DNA of 64,000 nucleotides, from contig CAVYRN010000006.1 in the NCBI GenBank assembly GCA_963771015.1, forward strand, positions 248,001-312,000. Reading direction: 5' to 3'. Positions 35,139 to 43,073 of this stretch are shown here, one piece after another; within the stretch, counting starts at the first letter, position 1; each line of letters starts with the position of its first letter. Source of the DNA: CAVSJJ01 sp963771015 (GTDB taxonomy: Bacteria; Actinomycetota; Actinomycetes; Actinomycetales; Dermatophilaceae). The notes beneath the pieces are model-generated. The model had not been told where the DNA came from and did not search any database. It saw only the letters and a list, made by a program, of their open reading frames with translations. The position numbers and the translations under genes are program-made.

Positions 35139-35642
35139 TCACGGGGGCAGCACCTCGGCGCGGGCACGAGCGACGACGTGGATCGTCACCGACGTCCCGA
35201 GTGCGTCGAGGAGGCCGCCGACCATCGGCAGCTCGGCCTGACAGGACAGCGCCACGACGGCGGTACGCCCGTCCGGCGAGCCGGTGCCCGGGTCGACCTG
35301 CCACTCGGTGACCCCCGTCGGGAGCGGACGTCCGGCGAGGTATGCCAGCGCGCTGGCCCGTACCGTCTCGTCGCTGAGCGGCACCGCGTCGTCGACGCCG
35401 GAGGTGTAGGCGCCGATATCGAGGGCGTCGGCCGCGTCCAGCGCCGCCGCGTCCGCCGCATCGAGCAGCCGCATCCGGGACAGGTGCGCCGAGGTCACCG
35501 CCACCGTCCCGACCACGAGCAGCAGGGCGATGAGGGTCAGCCCGAGGATGAGCAGGCTGACCTGCCCCTCCTCACGGTGCCGCCCCGCCGCCGGCCGGGT
35601 GCCACGCCGTAGCCACGCGATGGCAGCATTCACCGCATTCAC
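35139..35642 (-). CDS. TadG-like pilus-assembly protein
   Basis: 167 aa. After a short basic stretch, GQVSLLILGLTLIALLLVVGTVAVTSAHLSRMRLLDAADAAALDAADAL is the membrane anchor and helix of Rv3654c-type TadE/G-like proteins. The rest is an extracytoplasmic domain. It probably acts as a minor pilin or assembly factor of the Flp/Tad pilus. The GTG start at 35642 overlaps the previous stop (GTGA). It is the last gene of the seven-gene operon. Confidence 0.8.
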   Translation of the reverse strand: MNAVNAAIAWLRRGTRPAAGRHREEGQVSLLILGLTLIALLLVVGTVAVTSAHLSRMRLLDAADAAALDAADALDIGAYTSGVDDAVPLSDETVRASALAYLAGRPLPTGVTEWQVDPGTGSPDGRTAVVALSCQAELPMVGGLLDALGTSVTIHVVARARAEVLPP

Positions 35643-36082
35643 GGGAGGCTCCGGAACCGGTCGACCGTGACGAGGTGGTCCGCCTCGACCGGCACGACGA
35701 CGGGGATGACCTCGCGCGCGAAGGACGGCACGAGCGGGAGTGGCACCGTCACCGTCGTGTGCATCTGGACGCGGCCGTCGGCCCGCAGGCACGGCGTGCC
35801 GTCGCAGGTGATCGTCAGCTCACCCGCCCCGTCGAAACCCTGGTCCGCGAACGCGATCGTCGCCGCCACCCGGGCCCGCCGCTCCGCCTGCGCGGGCGTC
35901 TCGGCCGTGACGAACGCCCGACCGGCCTCCCGCGCTGCGGTGGAGGCGGCATACGCCCCGGCCTGGACCCGGCCGAGCACCAGCACGAGGTAGACGAGCG
36001 GGATGAGCATGAGGACGGAGAGGAACACGAACTCGACGACCGCACTCCCCCGCTCGTCGCGAGGCACCGCCCACCACCTCAC
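35639..36082 (-). CDS. TadE-like minor pseudopilin (second copy)
   Basis: 147 aa. DERGSAVVEFVFLSVLMLIPLVYLVLVLGRVQAGAYAASTAAREAGRAF is the TadE signature: a conserved Glu in a prepilin-like hydrophobic helix preceded by a Gly, then the AAREAGR segment. The C-terminal extracellular part has one Cys pair (TCDGTPC). GTG at 36082 overlaps the preceding stop (GTGA). It is one of two adjacent TadE-like proteins. Confidence 0.85.
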   Translation of the reverse strand: MRWWAVPRDERGSAVVEFVFLSVLMLIPLVYLVLVLGRVQAGAYAASTAAREAGRAFVTAETPAQAERRARVAATIAFADQGFDGAGELTITCDGTPCLRADGRVQMHTTVTVPLPLVPSFAREVIPVVVPVEADHLVTVDRFRSLP

Positions 36083-36480
36083 TGGTCCTCCTCGAACGCC
36101 CGGCCCATGACGTCGAGCCCGCCCTCGACGCCGAGCGGACCGAACACCGGCAGCGGTGCCCGGACCCGCAGCGTGACGACCCGCACGCCGTCGACGACCT
36201 CGATCCCTGCGGTGACGTCCTGGGCGAACCGCGGCGACAGCGACGCGGCAATGAGCTCGCGGGCGCGGGCCACCCCGTCGGACGGGTCGCTGCCGGAGCG
36301 GGCCCCGTAGCGGGCGCCCTCCGATGCGCACGAGATGAGGGTGTTGCGGGCGTACAGGGCGAACCCGAGCTGGAAGACCCCGAGGAACACGGCGAGCACG
36401 AGCATCGAGACCAGGGCGAAGTCGACGACGGCAGAGCCGCGCTCGCTGCTCGCTCGCCGCCAGGCCCGGCCGAGCGGCAT
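36079..36480 (-). CDS. TadE-like minor pseudopilin (first copy)
   Basis: 133 aa. SERGSAVVDFALVSMLVLAVFLGVFQLGFALYARNTLISCASEGARYGAR fits the TadE family, with Asp in place of the usual Glu at the position after the prepilin-like cleavage site. That Asp could affect processing or assembly. ATG at 36480; it follows the pilin gene by five bases. Confidence 0.82.
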   Translation of the reverse strand: MPLGRAWRRASSERGSAVVDFALVSMLVLAVFLGVFQLGFALYARNTLISCASEGARYGARSGSDPSDGVARARELIAASLSPRFAQDVTAGIEVVDGVRVVTLRVRAPLPVFGPLGVEGGLDVMGRAFEEDQ

Positions 36481-36485
36481 GTCGG

Positions 36486-36695
36486 TCAGCCGGTGACCGA
36501 GCTCATGGCCCGGTGGAAGATGTCGACGAGCTCGGTGCGCGCCACCGCCCACAGGACCGTCACCAGCCCCGCCGTCATGAGCGTGATGAGCACCCAGCCC
36601 GGGACGTCACCACGTTCGTCCCGTCGGTCGCCCTGCGGCATACCCCCGCCGGCTGCCAGCCGGGCGACCGCAACGGCCCGAGTCATCGCATCCAT
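36486..36695 (-). CDS. DUF4244 small Flp-type pilin
   Basis: 69 aa. RRDERGDVPGWVLITLMTAGLVTVLWAVARTELVDIFHRAMSSV is the DUF4244 pattern, the actinobacterial counterpart of the Flp major pilin: a charged leader, Gly, then a single hydrophobic helix. It is expected to be cut by a prepilin peptidase, none of which is encoded here. GGAGG lies upstream of the ATG. Confidence 0.85.
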   Translation of the reverse strand: MDAMTRAVAVARLAAGGGMPQGDRRDERGDVPGWVLITLMTAGLVTVLWAVARTELVDIFHRAMSSVTG

Positions 36696-36726
36696 TGTGC
36701 TGTCCTTCCTCCCGAAACCAGTGCCG

Positions 36727-37662
36727 TCACAACGTCAACCTGAGGAACGCGAACCCCGGGAACACAGCGAAGACGACGGTCACCGGCAGGATGAGGAACA
36801 CCACCGGAACCATCATCGCGATCTCCCGCTTGCCGCCCTCGTCCATGATCGAGCGACGCCCCTCCTCACGGACGTCGGCCGCCTGCGCCCGGAGTACGTC
36901 GGCGAGCGGCGTACCCCGTTCGACGGCGACGATGATGCCGTCGACGAAGCGGGCCAGGCCCACCAGGCCGGTGCGGTCGGCGACACCCTGCATCGCCGTG
37001 GGCAGGTTCGCGCCGGCCCGGGCATCGGCGAGGGCCCGGCGCAGCTCGTCGGAGAGCTCGCCGCGGCTGAGGCGGCATACCCGTTCCAGGGCACCGACGG
37101 CGCCCTCCCCCGCCCCCACGGCGAGCGCGAGCAGCTCGGCGACCGTAGGGAACTCGGCGAGGATCCGCGCCTCTCGGCGGACCGCCCGTCGGGTGAGGGC
37201 GTAGTCGGACCACACGAGGCCGAGGCCGGCACCGATGAGCGTGAGCATGACGACCGTGACACTTCCGCTGTCCCGGTTGAGATAGAGGGCCATGCCGAAT
37301 GCCGCCCCGCCGACGGCACCCGCGGCCGCCCACAAGACCTGACCGGCTCGGAACCGTTCGACATCGGGGGCCTCGCCGGCCCGCATCAGCCGATGCCGCA
37401 CCGAGGTGGTACCGCCGAGCAGCCGGTCGACCCGCCGACCGAGATCGGCGACAACAGGAGCAGCCACCGCCGAGAGCACGCCACCGGGAGTCTTGGCCGC
37501 CTCCAGCAGCCGCGAGGGGCGGGGTGTGTCCTTGAGATAGGGCAGCACCCGGTCGGCCAGCCGGATGCGCCGGTGCATCGGCAGCCCGGCCCACACCAGG
37601 AGCAGGCCCAGACCCAGCGTGAGGCCGAGCAACGCGCCGGTGCCGGAGAGGACGGTACTCAT
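36727..37662 (-). CDS. tadC: TadC-like type II secretion F-domain membrane protein
   Basis: 311 aa. Helices at the N-terminus, at 110-150 and near the C-terminus frame a T2SSF domain (FPTVAELLALAVGAGEGAVGALERV, then GIIVAVERGTPLADVLRAQAADVRE). It forms the inner-membrane platform of the pilus with TadB. Its ATG overlaps the tadB stop (ATGA). Confidence 0.87.
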   Translation of the reverse strand: MSTVLSGTGALLGLTLGLGLLLVWAGLPMHRRIRLADRVLPYLKDTPRPSRLLEAAKTPGGVLSAVAAPVVADLGRRVDRLLGGTTSVRHRLMRAGEAPDVERFRAGQVLWAAAGAVGGAAFGMALYLNRDSGSVTVVMLTLIGAGLGLVWSDYALTRRAVRREARILAEFPTVAELLALAVGAGEGAVGALERVCRLSRGELSDELRRALADARAGANLPTAMQGVADRTGLVGLARFVDGIIVAVERGTPLADVLRAQAADVREEGRRSIMDEGGKREIAMMVPVVFLILPVTVVFAVFPGFAFLRLTL

Positions 37663-38528
37663 CGCAGCACCCGCTCGTCCTCGGGGAGGCGGCCGATGCG
37701 CACCATGGCCCGGTAGGCGACGAGGGTGACCGCGGCACCCGCGACGAGGACAAGGACCCCGGGGCGGGTGGAGTACGCCTGCACCGACTCCGGACGCGTC
37801 GACAGCATGGCGAGAACCACCCAGGGTGCGGCGACGGCGAGGCGGGCGGAGTTGACCGTCCACGACTGGCGGGTCTCCATCTCGGCGCGGGTGCGGGCGT
37901 CCTCGCGCAGGAACGTCGACAGGGTGCGCAGCAACCGGCCCAGGTCGCTCCCGCCGACCTCACGGGCGATTCGCATCGACTCGACGAGCCGGTCGCCGAC
38001 GGGGTCGCTGAGCCGGTCCTTGAGTCGGTCGAGGCAGTCCTGGAAACGGCCGGTGAGCCGGTAGTCCTCGGCGAATGCCGCGAAGGCCGGCCGCAGGTCC
38101 TCCGGGCCCCTCGAGGCGAGCTGGGCGAGTGCCTCGGGAAGGGCCAGGCCCGCCCGGACGGCCGAGGCGATGTTGTCGACGGCGTCGGGCCACAGGTCAC
38201 GCAGCCGGCTCCGGCGATGACGGGCGCGCATCCGAACGAACGCCAACGGTGCGTACCCCGCCATGAGCGCGAAGCACGTGGCGATCGCGGGGACACCGAC
38301 GAGCACATGGCCGAGCAGGAAGACCCCGCTGAAGGCGATGGCCCCGGCGACGCCGACGGTGCGCGGCGTCAACGTCGGGTACCCCGCGTGGACGAGGTCG
38401 TCCTCGAGCCGGACGACGAGGCGGGGCCGGCCGCGACGCGGACGCGGGTCCTGGTCCGGGGTCCAGAACGACCACCAGACGAGGAAGAGGCCGACGCCGA
38501 GCGTCAGCCCGAGCAGCAGCCCCGTCAT
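37659..38528 (-). CDS. tadB: TadB-like type II secretion F-domain membrane protein
   Basis: 289 aa. N-terminal helix MTGLLLGLTLGVGLFLVWW, two central helices, then the T2SSF domain (LWPDAVDNIASAVRAGLALPEALAQLA, later SMRIAREVGGSDLGRLLRTLSTFLRED) and two final helices. It is the partner of TadC in the pilus platform. ATG overlaps the tadA stop (ATGA). Confidence 0.88.
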   Translation of the reverse strand: MTGLLLGLTLGVGLFLVWWSFWTPDQDPRPRRGRPRLVVRLEDDLVHAGYPTLTPRTVGVAGAIAFSGVFLLGHVLVGVPAIATCFALMAGYAPLAFVRMRARHRRSRLRDLWPDAVDNIASAVRAGLALPEALAQLASRGPEDLRPAFAAFAEDYRLTGRFQDCLDRLKDRLSDPVGDRLVESMRIAREVGGSDLGRLLRTLSTFLREDARTRAEMETRQSWTVNSARLAVAAPWVVLAMLSTRPESVQAYSTRPGVLVLVAGAAVTLVAYRAMVRIGRLPEDERVLR

Positions 38529-39754
38529 GCCGCCCCCTGAGCGAGCAGGGCGGCGACGTCGTAACCCGCCCGTTCGAAGCGGTCGAGATGCGGCGGGAAG
38601 CCGTCGGCACGGGCGAGGACACCGCCCCGACGGACGAACAGGTCGGCGATCTCGACGACCTCGCCCTCCGCCCGGCCAGGCACGGCGACGATCTCGCGCA
38701 CCTGGCGCCTCCCGTCCCGCTCGAGGGCCGCATGGACGACGATGTCGATCGACCCCGCCACGGTCGGGACGACGAACCGGCTTCCGACGTTCTCCCCGGC
38801 GAGGAGCGGCAGCGTGCACATCTTCGTCACCGCCTCGCGGGCGCTGTTGGCATGGATGGTGCACATGCCCGGCAGGCCACTGTTGAGCGCGATGAGCAGA
38901 TCGAGGCTCTCGGCCTGGCGCACCTCGCCGACGATGATGCGCGACGGCCGCATGCGCAGCGCCTCCTTGACCAGGCGGCGCAGCGGCACCTCACCGGTCC
39001 CCTCGAGCGAGGGCTGCCGGACCTGCATCGACGCCACGTCGCGCAGCGGGATCTTGAGCTCGAAGACCTCCTCGCAGGTGACGACGCGCTCGCGCGGTGG
39101 GATGGCCGCGGCAAGGCAGTTGAGCATCGTCGTCTTGCCAGACTGCGTGCCGCCGGCAACGAGGATGTTGAGACCGGCAACGACCGCGGCCTCGAGGAAT
39201 GCCGCCGCCTGCCGGGTCAGCGTGCCGAGGCGCACCAGGTCCTCCAGCGAGTCGGCCTTGACGACGAACTTGCGGATGTTGACCAGCCAGTGCTCCTTGG
39301 TGATGTCGGGGATCACCACATGCAGCCGCGACCCGTCCGCCAGCACCGCGTCGACGAACGGCGAGGACAGGTCCACCCGTCGCCCGGACGCCTTGAGCAT
39401 CCGCTCGACGAGATCGCGCACGTCTTCGTGGGTGAGGATCGTCGTCGTCAGCTCGGCCACCCCGTCCCGCGCGATGAACACCTGCGACGGCTCGTTGACC
39501 CAGATCTCCTCCACCAACGGGTCGTCGAAGTACGGCTGCAAGGCCCCGAAGCCGGCAACGGTGTCCCACACCGCCTTCGTAGCCGCATCGCGGTCCCCCA
39601 GCAACGGCATACCCCCGTGCATCGACCGCTCGTCGTAGTCCGCCACCACATCACGCACCAGCGCCCGCACCGCCCCGGGCTCCCTCGACGGATCCAGCCC
39701 GGACCGGCGGATCAGCTCACGGACCTCCCCCTGCACCACCTGCACCGCATCCAT
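38525..39754 (-). CDS. tadA: TadA/CpaF secretion ATPase
   Basis: 409 aa. Hexameric ATPase that powers Flp pilus assembly. Walker A is VAGGTQSGKTT, followed by the Asp box (VTCEEVFELKI), Walker B (RIIVGEVRQAESLD) and the His box (GMCTIHANSAREA). It is the first gene of the operon. The usual upstream partner, a CpaE/TadZ-like ATPase (Rv3660c position), is missing here; the gene upstream is an unrelated divergent one. Confidence 0.93.
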   Translation of the reverse strand: MDAVQVVQGEVRELIRRSGLDPSREPGAVRALVRDVVADYDERSMHGGMPLLGDRDAATKAVWDTVAGFGALQPYFDDPLVEEIWVNEPSQVFIARDGVAELTTTILTHEDVRDLVERMLKASGRRVDLSSPFVDAVLADGSRLHVVIPDITKEHWLVNIRKFVVKADSLEDLVRLGTLTRQAAAFLEAAVVAGLNILVAGGTQSGKTTMLNCLAAAIPPRERVVTCEEVFELKIPLRDVASMQVRQPSLEGTGEVPLRRLVKEALRMRPSRIIVGEVRQAESLDLLIALNSGLPGMCTIHANSAREAVTKMCTLPLLAGENVGSRFVVPTVAGSIDIVVHAALERDGRRQVREIVAVPGRAEGEVVEIADLFVRRGGVLARADGFPPHLDRFERAGYDVAALLAQGAA

Positions 39755-40011
39755 CCCCCGCCAACCTCCCCTCCACGCGCGGCGGCGTCATCGGATGCCA
39801 TAGCGAACCGCACCCCGGCCCGATCCGCACCCCGAACGGGTCCCCGCCTGTGGACAACCCGCCGCCGAGGACCCCTCGGCCGGACGGCCCCACCCCGGCC
39901 TAGGTCTTTCGTCGCCTTCTGCGACCACTGGGCGGGCTACCCTCGGTAGAACCCCATGTCGGGCGTAATGTCAGAAGTCCCTGCCACAGCCTGCGACCCC
40001 GCGAGGGAGAC

Positions 40012-40821
40012 ATGGTCCAGACCACACACGCGTCTCGGGTTGCCCTGCACGCCGATCCGCTCGCCTACCCGGGCTCGCCGGCCCAGCACGCCATCCTCCT
40101 CCTCCACGACTGTGAGCACCGGCTCGACGGCCCGGTATGCCGCGGCGAGGCGCGCACCGTGCCCTGCACCCGCTGCGCCGACCAGGGCGACCCGCAGGGT
40201 CTGTCCCTCAACGAGGAGCTGCATCGCCGTGGCGTCGCCGAGATGAGCGGGCGGATCCCCGTCGCGGCCGTCGGCAGCAACGGCTCGATCGATGTCCTGC
40301 GTGCCAAGCTCGCAGCGGTCAACGCCCTCGGACCGGTCGTCCCCGTCGTCCCGGCGACGGTGAGCAACCTCGGCGTCGGGCACTCTGCCCACGTCAGCTC
40401 GCCGGGCTACCTCGCGGCCGCGCCCTACCACTCCCCCGACTCGACGACGACCGTGGTCGTCGCCTGGCTGGATGAGGCCCAGACCGCCCGCCTCGACGCG
40501 ACGGAGCCGAACTACATCCGCCGGATGCTCGCCGGCTCGGCATACCCGGTCCGGCTCACCGGCTCCGGCGAGGAGCTGCCGGACGTCGCCGTCTACGAGT
40601 CCGCCCACGGTTTGCTGGCCGACGGCGACGGGCCGGTGAGCCTGCGCAGGCAGATCGACGTCGCCACGTGGCTGCGCTCCGCAGCCGTCGCCCCGTGGAT
40701 CACCCTCGACCCCCACGCCGCGGCGCACTCCCTCGCCCACGACTGCCTCGCGCGGACGGCCGTGCGCGACGAGCTGCTGCTTCGCGGGCTCGTCGTCCCG
40801 AGCAACCTTCTGGCCGCCTAG
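40012..40821 (+). CDS. Conserved hypothetical protein, possibly GGCT-like
   Basis: 269 aa, soluble. PVAAVGSNGSIDVLRAKLA followed by SAHVSSPGYLAAAPYHSPDS, VVVAWLDEAQTARLDATEPNYIRRML resembles the layout of gamma-glutamylcyclotransferase-like proteins (YGSN motif, then a Glu-containing TE/DATE element), but the match is loose. The N-terminal 70 residues add HDCEHRLDG and four cysteines (VCRGEARTVPCTRCADQG) that might bind a metal. I cannot assign a function. GAGGGAGAC before the ATG is a reasonable ribosome binding site. It is divergent from tadA. Confidence 0.6.
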   Translation: MVQTTHASRVALHADPLAYPGSPAQHAILLLHDCEHRLDGPVCRGEARTVPCTRCADQGDPQGLSLNEELHRRGVAEMSGRIPVAAVGSNGSIDVLRAKLAAVNALGPVVPVVPATVSNLGVGHSAHVSSPGYLAAAPYHSPDSTTTVVVAWLDEAQTARLDATEPNYIRRMLAGSAYPVRLTGSGEELPDVAVYESAHGLLADGDGPVSLRRQIDVATWLRSAAVAPWITLDPHAAAHSLAHDCLARTAVRDELLLRGLVVPSNLLAA

Positions 40822-40842
40822 GCTCCCCTTCCGGGCGGCTGC

Positions 40843-42000
40843 TCACTCGCCCTTCGGCGGGGTGCTGTACTCGCCCCTGCTCTCGCGTAACGTCCGTCCG
40901 CGGTCCAGGACCTCCAGGGTTCTCACCCGCCGCTTCTCGAGGCTCCGCGTGCCCCACGGGGGCAGCTGCAGGACCTCCTCGGCCTTGATCCCCGCCTGGA
41001 GCTCGCGGACCCGCTCGATCTCGGCGTCGACCTCGGCACCGAAGAGGAGCGCGAGGTTCGTCAGCCACAGCCACAGCAGGAACACGACGGCGCCGGCGAG
41101 CGACCCGTAGGTCTTGTTGTAGGAACCGAAGTTCGCGACGAAGTAGCCGAACCCCGCCGAGCCCGCCACCCAGATGAGGATCGCGACAGCGGCGCCGAGG
41201 CTCATCCACCGGAACGTCGGCGGTCTGACGTTGGGAGTGACGTAGTAGAGGACCGCGACGATGACGACGACGACGGCCAGCAGCACCGGCCACTTGACGA
41301 TGCCCCAGACCGCGACTGTCGTGGCCCCGAGCCCGATCGCCTCGCCCACGGCCTCGGCGATGCCACCGGACAGAACGAGGATGAGGGCGGCCACGCCGGC
41401 GAGGACGACCGTGACGAGGGTGACGAGCAGCATGAGCGGACGGAGCTTCCAGGTCGGTCGCCCCTCCTCGACCTCGTAGACCCGGTTCATCGCCCGCCCG
41501 AACGCCGCGACATAGCCCGACGCCGACCACAGGGCGAGGACGATGCCGAAGGCGAAGGTGAGCCCCGCCCCGCCACTGCGGCTGACCGACGTGAGGAGGG
41601 GCTCGACGGTGTCGGCGATCGAGGTTCCGCCGACCTTCTCGACGATGCGCCGGACCGCGTCGACGGTCGCCTGGCCCTGGCCGACGAGGCCGAGGAGGGA
41701 CAGCAACGCCAGTGCCGCCGGGAAGATCGCGAGGACCGAACGGTAGGTCAGCGAAGCCGCGAGGTCGGTGCACTGGTCGTCGGCGAACTCGCGCAGGGTC
41801 CGCCGGACGGCATACCCCCACGATGCGCGAGTCATCGACCTCGCCCCCGGCTCCTCGGTCACCGGCGCCGGTGGCTCCCCGGCCGCGCCGGCCTCCCCGG
41901 CCTCATCGAATGCCGGGGGCTGCGCGGACCACGCGACCGACGGGGACCCTGGCGGAGGCGGCGACACCGGCGGGGTCCCGCCATCGCTCTCGGCGCTCAC
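40843..42000 (-). CDS. YihY/BrkB family membrane protein
   Basis: 385 aa. An acidic, Pro-rich cytoplasmic N-terminus (about 95 residues) precedes about six helices of the YihY/virulence factor BrkB family. LAASLTYRSVLAIFPAALALLSL is the diagnostic first helix, and WSASGYVAAFGRAMNRVYEVEEGRP the loop. Despite the old name it is not an RNase BN; it probably has a transport or membrane-structural role. I chose the GTG at 42000 because GGAGG lies upstream. Confidence 0.85.
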   Translation of the reverse strand: MSAESDGGTPPVSPPPPGSPSVAWSAQPPAFDEAGEAGAAGEPPAPVTEEPGARSMTRASWGYAVRRTLREFADDQCTDLAASLTYRSVLAIFPAALALLSLLGLVGQGQATVDAVRRIVEKVGGTSIADTVEPLLTSVSRSGGAGLTFAFGIVLALWSASGYVAAFGRAMNRVYEVEEGRPTWKLRPLMLLVTLVTVVLAGVAALILVLSGGIAEAVGEAIGLGATTVAVWGIVKWPVLLAVVVVIVAVLYYVTPNVRPPTFRWMSLGAAVAILIWVAGSAGFGYFVANFGSYNKTYGSLAGAVVFLLWLWLTNLALLFGAEVDAEIERVRELQAGIKAEEVLQLPPWGTRSLEKRRVRTLEVLDRGRTLRESRGEYSTPPKGE

Positions 42001-42198
42001 GTCCCACCCTCCTGCCCCGCGCTCGCGATGGTCGGGTCCGGGCCGGGATCCTCGCTTCAGCCAGCGGCGACCCTCCGGCGGCTTCACAGAACCTTCACAC
42101 GCGCCACAGCACTGACACAACCCGCCGCGCGATGCTGTTCACAGATCGCCGAGCGCCCGACGAGGCGCCCGGACCGCATAGAGGAGAGAGGCACCGAG

Positions 42199-42486
42199 AT
42201 GGGTTGGTACCACGAGAACACGTGGGGCGTCGGCAGCTGGATCGGCATGGGCTTCGGGATGCTCGTGTTCTGGGGTCTGCTCATCGTGCTGGTCATCGCC
42301 CTCGTCCGCTGGGTCGGCCAGGCGGGCAACAACCGGCCGCTCGACGGCGCGGCGGGCGGCACGCCGCCGCCGGTGACCCCGGGCCAGTCGGGCTACGCAC
42401 TGCGCATCCTCGACGAGCGCTTCGCCCGCGGCGACATCTCCGAGGAGGAGTACGTCTCGCGCCGCGACATCCTGCTCGGCCGCTGA
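42199..42486 (+). CDS. SHOCT-domain membrane protein
   Basis: 95 aa. One membrane helix (GMLVFWGLLIVLVIALVRWVG), a Pro/Gly linker, then a SHOCT domain (GYALRILDERFARGDISEEEYVSRRDILLG). SHOCT is a short oligomerisation module. The N-terminus MGWYHENTWG is typical of the small actinobacterial SHOCT proteins. The function is unknown. Confidence 0.85.
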   Translation: MGWYHENTWGVGSWIGMGFGMLVFWGLLIVLVIALVRWVGQAGNNRPLDGAAGGTPPPVTPGQSGYALRILDERFARGDISEEEYVSRRDILLGR

Positions 42487-43073
42487 GCGCCACCCGGCAC
42501 ACCGGGCTGAGCCGGGCGGGTTCGTCCTGACCGGGGCGGGCCCGCCCGAGCGACAGGGACTAGTCACCGGCCACCGCCGTCCACAATGTGATCGAACCCA
42601 CGAATTGAACAGCGGTTGACCAATTCTTTACCGGTCAACGGCCGGCCCACGTGAGGCGAAACTCGGGACGCCCGTAACGCATCACCCCCGCGACACCCGG
42701 GCCGGCACACGGCATACCCCGAACCGTGCTCAGCGGCACCGACGACGAGGCACCGACCCGGCTCCGCACATCGCTACCCGTCGTAACTCTGCAGGTCAGA
42801 GGCCCGCCGGGGCGACGTCCAACCGCATGGCGACCCATGACCCCGCCCTTACCGACTCTTGACGTTGCGGGGGCAGTTCCTGACTTTCTCCATACACTTA
42901 CGGGGCTCGGAGAAGCGTATAAGCGCCCCGTTAGCGTCCCCTCCGACGCCGATTTCCCGAAACGCCGAAAAGCCTCCCTGAGAGCAGGTTAACGTCCGTA
43001 CTGGAAATACCGCACAGGTGTTTCGGTGACCGTGTCGGACACCCCTCGCCCGACACTGAGCTTGGAGGTAGCC
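42487..43073. other. Long intergenic region upstream of the substrate-binding/VWA gene
   Basis: 587 bases, locally richer in A+T than its surroundings (for example near 42585-42635 and 42855-43015), with no open frame that has coding character. It holds an inverted repeat GTTGACC/GGTCAAC (42615-42621 and 42633-42639), a CGGCATAC octamer at 42710-42717, and a possible hairpin CGGGGC/GCCCCG at 42901-42930. A long structured leader or multi-site promoter for the gene at 43074 is plausible. I could not match a known riboswitch. Confidence 0.5.
42615..42639. promoter_or_regulatory. Inverted repeat, possible operator
   Basis: GTTGACC (42615-42621) and GGTCAAC (42633-42639) are exact reverse complements with an 11-base A+T-rich spacer. 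The centres lie close to two helical turns apart, suiting a dimeric regulator. The regulator is unknown. Confidence 0.4.

Noticed and set aside
42726..42992. 88-codon open frame upstream of the VWA gene
   Set aside because: It has no ribosome binding site, no recognisable domain, and unusual codon choice for this genome in an A+T-richer leader region.
42487..43073. Known riboswitch in the long leader of the VWA gene
   Set aside because: The hairpins and A+T-rich stretches did not match the conserved cores I know (c-di-AMP, TPP, cobalamin, SAM). A covariance search would be needed to settle it.
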